A DNA stretch of 64,000 bases from Gammaproteobacteria bacterium (GTDB lineage: Bacteria; Pseudomonadota; Gammaproteobacteria; Steroidobacterales; Foliamicaceae). Both the position numbers and the translations under genes were made by a program. Shown one piece after another: positions 17,629 to 26,639 of the stretch (the first letter of the stretch is position 1; every line of letters begins with the position of its first letter). The notes beneath the pieces were generated by a model. It did no database searches. It worked only from the letters and a program-made list of their open reading frames with translations, and was not told the DNA's origin. The DNA lies in NCBI GenBank assembly GCA_026707445.1, contig JAPOWV010000027.1, forward strand, positions 124,001-188,000. Direction: 5' to 3'.

Positions 17629-19923
17629 ATGAACCCGGCGCTTCTCGATCGGTACATCGCCGCGGTCCTGCGCTACCGCTGGCTGGTTGTTGCCGGCGCC
17701 ACCCTGGTCATGCTGGCGATGGCGGCCGGCGGGCGGTTCATCACGGTTTCCAACGACCATCGGATTCTGTTCGGCGAGGACAACCCGCAACTCGCCGCCT
17801 ACGACGCCCTTGAGGACACCTACACGTCGTCGAATACGGCGCTCATCGCCGTGACGCCCCGGCAGGGCGCCGTGTTCACCCGCGAGACGCTCGGGGTCAT
17901 CGAGAGGCTGACCGAAGAGGCCTGGCAGGCGCCCTATTCGAGCCGCGTTGACTCGCTGACCAACTACAGCCACAGCGAGGCCCTGGGCGATGACCTGATC
18001 GTCGGCCCGTTGGTGGAAGACGCCGCGTCCCTGAGTGACGCCGACCTGGACCGGATCGAGGAAATCGCGAACGACTCCATTGAGCTTGTCGGTCGCATGC
18101 TGGCCGAAGACGGCAGGGTGGCCGGTCTGGCCATCAATTTCATACCGCCCAGGGAGAACCATGACGCTTCGGTCGTGGAACTCAACGCGTACCTCGACGA
18201 CATGCTGGCCCGGGCGCGCGCCGAGAGCCCGGAGATCGAATTCCATATCACCGGCGACATCGTGATGCAGCGCGCGTTTGCGCAGGCCACCCAGGACGAC
18301 CTGGAGAGACTGACTCCGATCGTGTTCTTCCTGATCGTTGCCGTGGCCTACCTGATCCTGCGCTCGATTTCGGGCGCCCTGAGCATGGTCGTGATGATCC
18401 TGTTCTCGGTGGGCACGGCGATGGGTCTGGCGGGGTGGAACCAGACGGTCTTCAGCCCCTTGAACGCCGGAGTGCCGATCATCGTCATGGCCATAACGGT
18501 CGCCCAATCGGTGCATATCACCACGATGACCCTGACCGCCATGCGCCGGGGAATGGACAAGATGGAGGCCGTTGCCGAATCGGTGCGCGTGAACGCCTTC
18601 CCGGTCTTCCTGGCTTCGCTCACGACCGTGATCGGGTTCCTGAGCCTGAATGCCTCCGATTCCCCGCCGTTTCATACGCTGGGAAACTACGTCGCCTTCG
18701 GCGTCGCCTGCACTTTCGTGTATTCGATGTCGCTGCTGCCCTCACTGCTCGCCATTCTGCCGTTGCGCGTGAAACCGGCGGCCGCGGGCGAAGTGACGTT
18801 CTTCGACCGCTTCGGCGAGTTCGTGGTCGCGCGGCGGAAACCGCTGCTGTGGCTGACCACGATCCCGGCCCTGTTCCTGCTGCTCGGAATTTTTCGCATC
18901 GAGCTCAACGACAGCCTTCCCAACTACTTCGGCGAGCGCTATGAATTCCGGCGGGATTCCGACTACATCATCGACAACCTGACCGGGCTGGAGTCGCAGG
19001 AGTACTCGCTGGCGTCCCCAAGCGAGGGCGGCATCACCAATCCCGAATACCTTCGCCAGATCGACGCCTTCGCCGAGTGGTGCCGCAGCCAGCCGGAAGT
19101 GACCTATGTGCGCGTCTTTTCGGACACCATGAGGCGCCTGAACAAGAACATGCACGAGGACGATCCGGCCTACTACCGGTTGCCGGACGACCAGGCGCTC
19201 GCCACACAGTACCTCCTGCTGTACGAGCTTTCCCTGCCGTTCGGAATGGACCTGAACGACCGCATCGACATCAGCAAGTCGTCCACCCGCATGTCGGTGG
19301 TCATGCGCAACATAACCAGCAACGAGCAGCAGCAGCTCGCGGAGCGGGCCCGCGGCTGGCTTGAGGAGAATGCTCCCGGCCTCACCACGGAGGCGACCGG
19401 GCTCAGTGTCATCGTCTCGCACATCACGGAGCGAAACATCAAGTCCATGCTGCGCGGCACCGTAATCGCGATGGCGCTGATTTCGCTGGTCCTGGTCGTG
19501 GTCTTCAAGAGCCTGCGGTTCGGCCTGCTGAGCCTGATCCCCAACTTCATCCCGGCCGGCATGAGCTTCGGCCTGTGGGGGTACCTGGTCGGCAGAGTGG
19601 GGATCGCGGCCTCGGTGGTGACCGTCGTTGCCTTCGGCATCATCGTGGACGATACGATTCACTTCCTGACGAAGTACCTGAAGATTCGCCGCGAGGGCCG
19701 TCCGGCCACCGACGCGGTCCGTTATGCTTTCAGCACCGTGGGCAAGGCCCTGGGAACGACGACCGCGGTGTTGTCGGCCGGGTTCCTGGTGTTCGCTGCA
19801 TCCGGGTTCGAGGTCAGTTGGGCGCTCGGAATCCTGGTGGCCATGACGATCATGTTCGCCTTCCTCGCCGACTTCCTGCTTCTGCCGCCCTTGCTGATGG
19901 CGTTTGATCGGAGAAAACTATGA
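17629..19923 (+). CDS. MMPL/RND family exporter, full length
   Basis: The 764-residue permease has the two-fold RND architecture with about 12 membrane helices: one N-terminal helix near residue 20, a periplasmic domain, helices at about 225-385, a second periplasmic domain and helices near 605-760. The repeat-specific VAFGIIVDDTIHFLTKYL segment contains the Asp pair expected of a proton relay. MMPL-type pumps move lipids, hopanoids or hydrophobic metabolites using the proton gradient. It is the full-length paralogue of the partial gene at the left edge. It overlaps the LolA-like gene downstream by four bases (ATGA), indicating a working pair. Confidence 0.93.
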   Translation: MNPALLDRYIAAVLRYRWLVVAGATLVMLAMAAGGRFITVSNDHRILFGEDNPQLAAYDALEDTYTSSNTALIAVTPRQGAVFTRETLGVIERLTEEAWQAPYSSRVDSLTNYSHSEALGDDLIVGPLVEDAASLSDADLDRIEEIANDSIELVGRMLAEDGRVAGLAINFIPPRENHDASVVELNAYLDDMLARARAESPEIEFHITGDIVMQRAFAQATQDDLERLTPIVFFLIVAVAYLILRSISGALSMVVMILFSVGTAMGLAGWNQTVFSPLNAGVPIIVMAITVAQSVHITTMTLTAMRRGMDKMEAVAESVRVNAFPVFLASLTTVIGFLSLNASDSPPFHTLGNYVAFGVACTFVYSMSLLPSLLAILPLRVKPAAAGEVTFFDRFGEFVVARRKPLLWLTTIPALFLLLGIFRIELNDSLPNYFGERYEFRRDSDYIIDNLTGLESQEYSLASPSEGGITNPEYLRQIDAFAEWCRSQPEVTYVRVFSDTMRRLNKNMHEDDPAYYRLPDDQALATQYLLLYELSLPFGMDLNDRIDISKSSTRMSVVMRNITSNEQQQLAERARGWLEENAPGLTTEATGLSVIVSHITERNIKSMLRGTVIAMALISLVLVVVFKSLRFGLLSLIPNFIPAGMSFGLWGYLVGRVGIAASVVTVVAFGIIVDDTIHFLTKYLKIRREGRPATDAVRYAFSTVGKALGTTTAVLSAGFLVFAASGFEVSWALGILVAMTIMFAFLADFLLLPPLLMAFDRRKL

Positions 19924-20747
19924 ATCGTGAGCCAAGCCGGGCACGTTCCTTTCGTGCTGCGGTTCGTTTTACCCTCTTGCTGGCGCTGACGGGCCTGGTG
20001 TCGTTGCCTGCCCTTGCGCAGGATCCCTCGCCGGAGGAAGTCGGTCTTGCGATCGCGTACGAGGCGGCCGCCCGCAACGATGGTTTCGGTAATTTCACGG
20101 CCAATCTGACCATGGTCCTGCGCAACCGGCAGGGTCAGGAAAGCCGCCGCCGGATCCGGTTCAAGGTCCTGGAAGTCGAGGGCGACGGCGACAAGAGCCT
20201 GTTCGTGTTCGACCAGCCGCGCGACGTTCAGGGGACCGCCCTGCTGACCCACGGTCATCTCACGGCCCAGGACGACCAGTGGCTCTACCTGCCGGCGTTG
20301 AAGCGGGTCAAGCGCATCAGTTCCTCGACCCGCACCGGGTCCTTCATGGGCAGCGAGTTCTCGTACGAGGACATGAGCAACCCGGAGGTCGAAAAATACA
20401 CCTACCGTTATCTGCGCGAGGAGCCCTGCGGCGATTTGACCTGCACGGTCAATGAACAGGTGCCGGTGGACAGTAAGTCGAGCTACAGCCGCCAACTGGT
20501 ATGGCAGGACAAGGACCACCTGCGCACCTGGATGGTCCACTACTACGACCGCAAGAACTCACATCTGAAGACACTGGTATTCGCGGGATACCGGCAGTAC
20601 CTGGACCGATACTGGCGGGCCGGGGAAATGACGATGGAGAATCATCTGACGGGGAAGAGCACGGTGCTTAACTGGACGGACCTGGTGTTCGGCACGGACC
20701 TCGGCGACGGTGACTTCTCCCAGGCGGCCCTGAGACGCGTGCGCTGA
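19920..20747 (+). CDS. Outer-membrane lipoprotein-sorting (LolA-like) protein
   Basis: The 275-residue product has a clear Sec signal peptide ending in SLPALAQ, then a beta-rich domain of the LolA-like 'outer membrane lipoprotein-sorting protein' family that is regularly found next to MMPL transporters. Family features include DKSLFVFDQPRDVQGTALLTH, DDQWLYLPALKRVKRISSSTRTGSFMGSEFSYED and a late HLKTLVFAGYRQYLDRYWRA. The start overlaps the exporter stop by four bases. It probably carries the hydrophobic cargo of the exporter through the periplasm towards the outer membrane. Confidence 0.9.
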   Translation: MNREPSRARSFRAAVRFTLLLALTGLVSLPALAQDPSPEEVGLAIAYEAAARNDGFGNFTANLTMVLRNRQGQESRRRIRFKVLEVEGDGDKSLFVFDQPRDVQGTALLTHGHLTAQDDQWLYLPALKRVKRISSSTRTGSFMGSEFSYEDMSNPEVEKYTYRYLREEPCGDLTCTVNEQVPVDSKSSYSRQLVWQDKDHLRTWMVHYYDRKNSHLKTLVFAGYRQYLDRYWRAGEMTMENHLTGKSTVLNWTDLVFGTDLGDGDFSQAALRRVR

Positions 20748-20764
20748 CACGTCAGCAGACCCTG

Positions 20765-20876
20765 GGCTTTTCGCCATGCCTCCCCTTCCGGGGAGACGCA
20801 TGGACCCATCCCTGGGGCTCGGCGGCGGCTGTCCTGCCGCCGACGCTCCCCGGAAGGGGAGGCATGGCGAAAAGCC
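20765..20876. repeat. 31-bp perfect inverted repeat between convergent genes
   Basis: The arms at 20765-20795 and 20846-20876 are exact reverse complements over 31 bases and are separated by 50 bases. The spacer holds a smaller GC-rich hairpin (GGCGGCGG with CCGCCG). Each arm contains the smaller palindrome CTCCCC/GGGGAG. The element fills the gap between the stop of the LolA-like gene and the stop of the convergent TVP38 gene. It could serve as a bidirectional terminator or be a REP/MITE-like dispersed repeat; there is no clean T-run. Confidence 0.85.
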
Positions 20877-20877
20877 G

Positions 20878-21564
20878 TTAGCTGCGGTCTTTGTCGAGTT
20901 CGCTTCGCAGCGCGCGGGCGGTCAGGCGGGCTATCACGAGAATCAGCAACGCCGTGACGACGAGCCCCGCGATAAACAGGGACTGCGGAATCACCGGAGC
21001 ACCGGCCTGATCCAGGGATGCCAGGCTGCCCGCCGCCGAGCCCAGGTAGACATATAGAAAAATGGCCGGCAGCATGCCGACGAGCGTGCCGAACAGGTAC
21101 GCTCCGAAGCGCACGTTCGTCAGCCCAAGGGCGTAGTTCAGCAGGTTGTAGGGGATCACCACGGAAAGCCGCGCCAGCAGCACGATCAGCCAGCCCCTGC
21201 GGGCCACCGCGCGGTCCAGGGCGCGGAAGCGCGGCATGGCCTCCAGCCGGGATTCGACCCAGTCCCTCGCCAGAAACCTTCCCACGAGAAACGCGCAGCA
21301 CGCGCCCAGAGTGCTCGCCAGGGACACGAGGGCCACGCCTAGGCCGACACCGAAGAGTACGCCCGCCGCAAGGGTCAGAATGGAACCCGGAACCATGAAC
21401 ACGGCAGCCAGGATGTAGGCGAGAATGAATCCGGCCCAGGCGATGCGCGGATGCGCCTCAGCCCAGTCGACCGACTGGATCAGCCACTCGCGCGCCGGCA
21501 GCAGCCACACGGCGATCACCAGCGCCGTCAGCGACAACAGCAGTATCAGCGCCCGCCGTTTCAT
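20878..21564 (-). CDS. TVP38/TMEM64 (DedA-like) membrane protein
   Basis: The 228-residue protein has about five or six membrane helices. It carries the family signature around AGFILAYILAAVFMVPGSILTLAAGVLFGVGLG (about 44-77) and the re-entrant motif FLVGRFLARDWV followed by RLSVVIPYNLLNYALGLT. TVP38/TMEM64 (SNARE-associated, VTT domain) proteins are thought to act as lipid scramblases or membrane-homeostasis transporters. The start overlaps the stop of the upstream MFS gene by four bases, so the two form an operon. Confidence 0.9.
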   Translation of the reverse strand: MKRRALILLLSLTALVIAVWLLPAREWLIQSVDWAEAHPRIAWAGFILAYILAAVFMVPGSILTLAAGVLFGVGLGVALVSLASTLGACCAFLVGRFLARDWVESRLEAMPRFRALDRAVARRGWLIVLLARLSVVIPYNLLNYALGLTNVRFGAYLFGTLVGMLPAIFLYVYLGSAAGSLASLDQAGAPVIPQSLFIAGLVVTALLILVIARLTARALRSELDKDRS

Positions 21565-22889
21565 TCCGTGCCTTGGTCACGCGCGACTCGGCGGTAGGCT
21601 GGCGCGCAGACCCGGAATACGGCCGCGGCAACAGGCATGGTGCAGACTGCCATGGTCGCCAGCGCCAGTGGCAGCCGATCCGGAGAACCGAAAACCCGCT
21701 CGGTCAGCAGCGCCACGCCCACCGGGCCCAGCGACAGTCCGAGCAGGTTTACGCAGAACAGGTACACGGCGATGATTCGGGCCCGGAACCGATTCGGAGT
21801 CACCTCGTTCAGCGCTACCGGCGAAATTCCGAAGGGCATGCTGATCAGGCACTGCGTGATGCCGATCAGCGTCAGTGCCAGGGTTGCGGTGGACGCGAAC
21901 GGAAAGGTCACGGCGAAGGGAAGGGCGATCAGGGCGATCGCGAACGCAACCCGAATTTCGGCGTCCCGTGGCCAGCGCCGGCGAAGCCGCTGCGCCGCCA
22001 CGCTGCCCAGGTACACTCCGAGTGGCGCAGTCACCAGTGTGACCGCGCCCAGGCTCAGGCCCGTCTGGGCCTGGGTCAAGCCGAATTCGCGGATCAGGAA
22101 GGACGGCGTCCAGGCGCCGAAGCTGTACGAATAGGTGACCTGGCAGGTAAAGCCCAGAAAATGAGTCAGGTACAAGGTTCGTTGCGACCCGCCCAGGAAC
22201 CGGACGAAGGACCTTGCGCTGACGCCGGTTTCGGGCGCCTCCCCGAAGCGGGCCGTTTCGCGCACCGAGGCCAGCGTGAGCACGCCCAGCAGAACGCCCG
22301 GCAGGCCCACGACGATGAAGACGATCTGCCAGCCCCGGAGCGCGCCAAGCACGGGCAGGTCGGCGCTTCCTCCGCCCGCCACCCAGTTGATGATCAGCCC
22401 TCCGGTCAGGGTCGCCAGCCCGATTCCGAGGTAAAGGCCCGTGGCATAAGTGGCGGTGGCCCGCAAACGGGCTTTCGGCGGAAAGTAATCGGCGATCAGC
22501 GAGTACGCGGCGGGCGAGAGGGCCGCCTGGCCCACGCCGACCAGCATTCGGGCAACGAACAGTTGCGCGTAGTTGGTTGCGAGTCCGCAGGCAGCGGTAG
22601 CCAGGCTCCACAGTACGACTCCCGCGGCAATGACCGCAGGGCGGTTCCACAAATCGGCCATCCCGGCGGCGAACAGGCCCAGGGTGGTGTAGAAGGCAGC
22701 GAAGGCCAGACCGTACAACATGCCGATCTCGACATCGCTCAGGTTGAGGTCGCGCTTCAGCGGCTCGACCAGCAGGGTGATGATGTTGCGGTCGAGGAAC
22801 GAGCAAAGGTACAGGACCATCAGCAGGACCACGACGTACCATGCGTAGCCGCGCCGGGGCCATCGGGGCGTATCGGTTACTGCAGTCAA
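21561..22889 (-). CDS. Major facilitator superfamily transporter, spinster-like
   Basis: The 442-residue permease shows 12 membrane helices, an N-terminal YLCSFLDRNIITLLVEPLKRDL segment and the loop 2-3 region GLFAAGMADLWNR, which match the spinster/sugar-phosphate-like MFS group common in environmental proteobacteria. The substrate cannot be told from sequence; acidic aromatic compounds or lipids are typical guesses. It is co-transcribed with the TVP38 gene through an overlapping start and stop. The DnaA-box-like sites begin 19 bases upstream of its start. Confidence 0.9.
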   Translation of the reverse strand: MTAVTDTPRWPRRGYAWYVVVLLMVLYLCSFLDRNIITLLVEPLKRDLNLSDVEIGMLYGLAFAAFYTTLGLFAAGMADLWNRPAVIAAGVVLWSLATAACGLATNYAQLFVARMLVGVGQAALSPAAYSLIADYFPPKARLRATATYATGLYLGIGLATLTGGLIINWVAGGGSADLPVLGALRGWQIVFIVVGLPGVLLGVLTLASVRETARFGEAPETGVSARSFVRFLGGSQRTLYLTHFLGFTCQVTYSYSFGAWTPSFLIREFGLTQAQTGLSLGAVTLVTAPLGVYLGSVAAQRLRRRWPRDAEIRVAFAIALIALPFAVTFPFASTATLALTLIGITQCLISMPFGISPVALNEVTPNRFRARIIAVYLFCVNLLGLSLGPVGVALLTERVFGSPDRLPLALATMAVCTMPVAAAVFRVCAPAYRRVARDQGTE

Positions 22890-22907
22890 GCTACCGTTTC
22901 CAGGTCA

Positions 22908-23105
22908 TGTGGATAAGTTTGTGGACAACATTGCCCGAAGCCCTTGGCTCTATTGGCCCTCGCGGTTTTCCACAGCGGGGGAAGATTTCAGCAGATTCGG
23001 GAAAGCCATCTAATATCAATAGTTTAGGAAAGGTTAGCAAAGATGTTGTGCGAAAGTTGCCGCAATGTGAACTGCGCAATACGATTTTTCGCCGGGTGTG
23101 AATAA
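22908..23105. promoter_or_regulatory. Cluster of DnaA-box-like 9-mers
   Basis: Four 9-mers fit the DnaA box TTATNCACA in the 235-bp gap between the MFS and rdgB genes. TGTGGATAA (22908-22916) and TGTGAATAA (23097-23105) are perfect matches on the minus strand. TGTGGACAA (22920-22928) and TTTTCCACA (22966-22974) have one mismatch each. A short AT-rich stretch near 23007-23024 lies between them. This could be a DnaA-controlled promoter, a DnaA titration site or part of an origin. No dnaA, dnaN, mnmG or parA gene is in the window. Confidence 0.5.
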
Positions 23106-23124
23106 CTGCCTGGCGGTGGGCATA

Positions 23125-23739
23125 TTATCCCGTCCCCGCGCACCGACTTTCCAGCAGCCGCACCAGCTCGCGGGCCGCCAGTCCGCGATGGCTTTTGAGT
23201 CCTTTTTCCGCGGCGCTCATCAGCGCCACGCACCTGCCCGTGCGTCGGTCGAGGAATACCGGATCGTATCCGAACCCCCGGCGTCCTTCGGCCCTCTCGG
23301 CTATGCGTCCTTCCCAGACGCCCTCGGCAACCAGGGGAGCGTGTTCGCTATCGGGCGTGGCCAGGACCAGCACGCAGCGGAAGCGGGCAGTCCGGTTCCC
23401 GGCCGGCACGCCCTCAAGATCCTTCAGCAGTTTCCGGATGTTGGCCCGGGCGTTTCCATCGTCTCCGGCGTAGCGGGCGGAATAAATCCCCGGCGCGCCG
23501 CCCAGTGCGTCCACCTCCAGGCCCGAGTCATCGCTGAGCGCCGGCAGACCGGATTGCGCGGCAGCGGCGAAGGCCTTCAGCCGGGCATTTTCCTCGAAGC
23601 TTGAACCGGTCTCCTCCGCTGCCGCGAGACCGAGTTCCCGCATGTCAATCAAGCGGATTTGCTCCTTGAGCAACTCGCGGAGCTCGCGCAGCTTGCCGGG
23701 GTTGCCCGAGGCCAGTACGGCGCTTCGGATAGTGGTCAT
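23125..23739 (-). CDS. rdgB: XTP/dITP pyrophosphatase (RdgB/HAM1)
   Basis: The 204-residue enzyme hydrolyses non-canonical purine triphosphates to keep them out of DNA. The Ham1 signature is intact: ASGNPGKLRELRELL at the N-terminus, FEENARLKA, LSDDSGLEVDALGGAPGIYSARY and GFGYDPVF. The start at 23739 (MTTIRSAVLASGN) is chosen because it gives the normal family N-terminus; the longer in-frame extension runs through the divergent promoter region. It is divergent from the flavoprotein gene at 23809. Confidence 0.96.
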   Translation of the reverse strand: MTTIRSAVLASGNPGKLRELRELLKEQIRLIDMRELGLAAAEETGSSFEENARLKAFAAAAQSGLPALSDDSGLEVDALGGAPGIYSARYAGDDGNARANIRKLLKDLEGVPAGNRTARFRCVLVLATPDSEHAPLVAEGVWEGRIAERAEGRRGFGYDPVFLDRRTGRCVALMSAAEKGLKSHRGLAARELVRLLESRCAGTG

Positions 23740-23808
23740 TTCAGCACGAGCAAGTTTAATGGCGGCAGGGTGCGATATTCTTTGCGCCCGAACGCAGGAA
23801 ACCAACGC

Positions 23809-25779
23809 ATGCCGGATTCCGCGACGCCTCCCGAGCTTCGCTACCCTCACCTTTTCACGCCGATCTCGCTGGGGCCGGTGCAATTGGATCACCGGGTGAT
23901 CATTCCCGGGCACTCCATGGTGCACGGGGACTCATCCGGCCTGATTACCGAGCGCTACCATGCCTACCTGGTGCGGCGGGCCCGGGGAGGGGCCGCGCTG
24001 GTGGGTATCGAGTCCGCACCGGTGCATCCCGACAGCCTGACCTGGACCGGACAGCTGGAACTGTGGCGGGACGAAATCATCGACCCCCTGGCCCGCACCG
24101 CCGAGGCGGTCCACGAGGCGGGATCCAGGCTGTCCATCATCCTCTGGCACGGCGGCCACAACGTCCCTTTCGGGCGCGGCGCGGTCGCGCTGGCGCCGTC
24201 GGCGATTCCTTCCGTGCAGATCGGCCAGGTGCCCAAGGCCATTTCCGTTGCCGAGATCAGGGACATGGTGGGCTATTACGCCGACGCGGCCGAGCGCTGC
24301 GCCAGGGCGGGCATTGACGTTATCGAGGTCCAGACCGCGTCCGACTACCTGCTCGGTTCGTTTCTCAGTCCGCAACTCAATCACAGGACCGACGGCTACG
24401 GCGGGTCGGTGGCGAACCGCTGCCGCTTCGTCATCGAGGTTCTGGAGGCGATAAGAAAGAGAATTTCCGGAAACGTGGCCGTGGGTTTGCGCACGTCGGT
24501 CTTCCACGCCATTCCGGGGGATCCGGACGGCTACAGCATCGAAGAATCCCTGGCCGCCATGGTAATGATTGCCGAGGCGGGCGTTACCGATTACGTAAGC
24601 GTCATGAGCGGTTCGAACGCCAATTTTGCGGAAACTATTTCCCCCATGGGCTATCCACGGGTCCAACTGGCGGAGCAGTCGGCGCGCTTCACGGAGGCGC
24701 TGTCGGTGCCGGTCACCGTGGCCGGACGCATCCGCAGCCCCGATGAAGCCGAGGCCGTCGTTGCCAACGGCCAGGCCGACATCGTGGCCATGGCCCGCGC
24801 CTTCATCGCCGATCCCGACTGGGTCCTGAAGGTGCGCCGGGGCGAGGAGGAGCGCATCCGTCCCTGCATGTCCTGCAACCAGGTCTGTCTGGGCTTCGCG
24901 ACGCTCGCCTTGCCGGCAGGGTGCAACATCAACGCGGCGGCGGGACGAGAGTTCGAATTGCCCCGCATCGCGCCCGCACCAAGCCGTAAGCACATCGCCG
25001 TCGTGGGCGGCGGGCCGGCCGGACTGGAATGCGCCCGGATAGCGGCGCGGCGCGGCCACGCCGTTACCTTGTATGAAGCCGCTGGGGAGCTCGGCGGCGC
25101 GCTGCGTCTCGCCGCGTTGTGTCCGCACCGCGAGGAGATGCTGCCGGTCCTCCGGTGGTGGGAGAGGGAACTTGCCCGGCTGGGCGTTACGGTTCGGTTG
25201 AACACCGCGGTTCATGATCCGGAGGAGCTGGACGCGGACGAGATCGTCTGGGCGACCGGTAGCTCGCCCGGCTGGACCTGGCTTTGGCGCAATCGGCCCC
25301 GTATGACCGACGGCATTCCCGGCGCGGATGGGCTGCCTCACGGGCGCGACATCCTGGCCGGCAAGGAATCCGTCTCGGGAAGCGTCCTGGTGATCGACGA
25401 GGAAGGGAACTGGCCGGCCGTCAATCTGGTGGAACAACTGGCCGCGATGGATGACGTTTCCGGCGTGACCGTCGCCACGGCCAGCGCCCTGTTCGGCGAT
25501 CCGGAGCTGTCCCTGACCGGGGAACTGCCCCTGGTTGCCCGCCGCCTTCAATCTGCTGGCGTTGAGATACGCGGCAGCACATACGTGAAAGAGGTGAGGG
25601 ACGGCATCCCCATAACGACGGAAGGCGAGGCGTTGGGGTCCTTCGACGCACTGGTGCTGTCCATGGGTACGGTCGCCAACCACGCGCCGGACGGCGTTAG
25701 CGCAATCGGGGACTGCGTCGCTCCCCGGTCCATCTGGGCGGCGGTTCAGGATGGCGCCCGCCTGGCGCTAGAACTCTAG
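23809..25779 (+). CDS. Old-Yellow-Enzyme/2,4-dienoyl-CoA-reductase-type FMN-FAD-FeS oxidoreductase
   Basis: The 656-residue protein has an N-terminal FMN TIM barrel (about 15-360, with ILWHGGH, the [13 protein letters not shown] loop and [12 protein letters not shown]), a [4Fe-4S] cluster motif C-x2-C-x3-C-x11-C starting at [10 protein letters not shown] (about 350), and a C-terminal FAD/NAD part beginning with [16 protein letters not shown]. This is the layout of 2,4-dienoyl-CoA reductase, trimethylamine dehydrogenase and related enoate reductases. The real substrate is unknown. Its stop shares the palindromic CTAG with the stop of the convergent rph gene. Confidence 0.92.
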   Translation: MPDSATPPELRYPHLFTPISLGPVQLDHRVIIPGHSMVHGDSSGLITERYHAYLVRRARGGAALVGIESAPVHPDSLTWTGQLELWRDEIIDPLARTAEAVHEAGSRLSIILWHGGHNVPFGRGAVALAPSAIPSVQIGQVPKAISVAEIRDMVGYYADAAERCARAGIDVIEVQTASDYLLGSFLSPQLNHRTDGYGGSVANRCRFVIEVLEAIRKRISGNVAVGLRTSVFHAIPGDPDGYSIEESLAAMVMIAEAGVTDYVSVMSGSNANFAETISPMGYPRVQLAEQSARFTEALSVPVTVAGRIRSPDEAEAVVANGQADIVAMARAFIADPDWVLKVRRGEEERIRPCMSCNQVCLGFATLALPAGCNINAAAGREFELPRIAPAPSRKHIAVVGGGPAGLECARIAARRGHAVTLYEAAGELGGALRLAALCPHREEMLPVLRWWERELARLGVTVRLNTAVHDPEELDADEIVWATGSSPGWTWLWRNRPRMTDGIPGADGLPHGRDILAGKESVSGSVLVIDEEGNWPAVNLVEQLAAMDDVSGVTVATASALFGDPELSLTGELPLVARRLQSAGVEIRGSTYVKEVRDGIPITTEGEALGSFDALVLSMGTVANHAPDGVSAIGDCVAPRSIWAAVQDGARLALEL

Positions 25780-26513
25780 AGCGCCTCTTCCTGCGCCGTC
25801 AGGACCTGCTTGATGCCGTCGGCGGCAAGGTCGAGCATGCGGTCCAGTTCCTCGCGCAGAAATGCGTGCGCCTCCGCGGTGCCCTGCACCTCGATGATGC
25901 CCCCGGCCTCGTTCATCACCACGTTGACGTCGGCCTCGGCTTCCGAATCTTCGGCATAGTCGAGATCCAGCACTGCCATCCCGCGATACAGTCCGACGGA
26001 AACCGCCGCCACCTGGCCGTGCAGCGGGTAACGGGCGAACTTGCGCCGCCATGATCGCCGGCTGCAGGCCAGGCTCAGCGCCAGCCAGCCCCCGGATATC
26101 GCCGCCGTGCGTGTCCCGCCGTCGGCCTGTATGACATCGCAATCGATGACGATCGTATGTTCGCCGAGCGCTTCGAAATCCACGCAGGCGCGCAGCGAGC
26201 GTCCGATCAGGCGCTGGATTTCCATGGTGCGTCCCGATTGACGGCCGCTGCTTGCCTCCCGGCGGCTCCGGGTGTGCGTGGCGCCCGGCAGCATGCCGTA
26301 TTCCGCGGTTACCCAACCGCGGCCGCTGCCGCGCAGGAAATGCGGCACCGTAGCGTCCACGCTTGCCGTGCAAAGCACGCGCGTTTCGCCGAAACGGGCG
26401 AGGACCGAGCCGCCGGGATGGGTCGTGTAGCCGGTCTCGAACGCGACAGTGCGCATCCGATCCGGTTCCCGGCCACTGGGGCGGCGCACGGCGGAAGTAG
26501 ATTTTGTGCGCAT
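25776..26513 (-). CDS. rph: Ribonuclease PH
   Basis: This phosphorolytic exoribonuclease trims tRNA 3' ends. The 245-residue product carries [39 protein letters not shown], the [14 protein letters not shown] region, [20 protein letters not shown] and a C-terminus with [20 protein letters not shown]. Length is normal if translation starts at the ATG at 26513; an upstream in-frame ATG at 26552 would add 13 atypical residues. It is divergent from yicC, the usual rph partner in gammaproteobacteria. Confidence 0.97.
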   Translation of the reverse strand: MRTKSTSAVRRPSGREPDRMRTVAFETGYTTHPGGSVLARFGETRVLCTASVDATVPHFLRGSGRGWVTAEYGMLPGATHTRSRREASSGRQSGRTMEIQRLIGRSLRACVDFEALGEHTIVIDCDVIQADGGTRTAAISGGWLALSLACSRRSWRRKFARYPLHGQVAAVSVGLYRGMAVLDLDYAEDSEAEADVNVVMNEAGGIIEVQGTAEAHAFLREELDRMLDLAADGIKQVLTAQEEAL

Positions 26514-26639
26514 CTGTCCAAATATGTTAGCGCCGGCCGGGACATTTTGCATTTGGGCCTCGTTTCCGGTGCCAATGCCCTGGAGCGAAGCTAAAATTAG
26601 CCGGCATTGATTGGGCGGGGGCAGAAAAAGGCCGTTTCA

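Noticed and set aside
21573..22916. A 447-codon plus-strand frame opposite the MFS gene
   Set aside because: Very rich in Arg, Gln and Gly with no hydrophobic core, typical of a shadow of a membrane-protein gene on the other strand.
23932..25683. A 583-codon minus-strand frame opposite the flavoprotein
   Set aside because: The plus-strand gene has full FMN, FeS and FAD motifs; the opposite frame has none.
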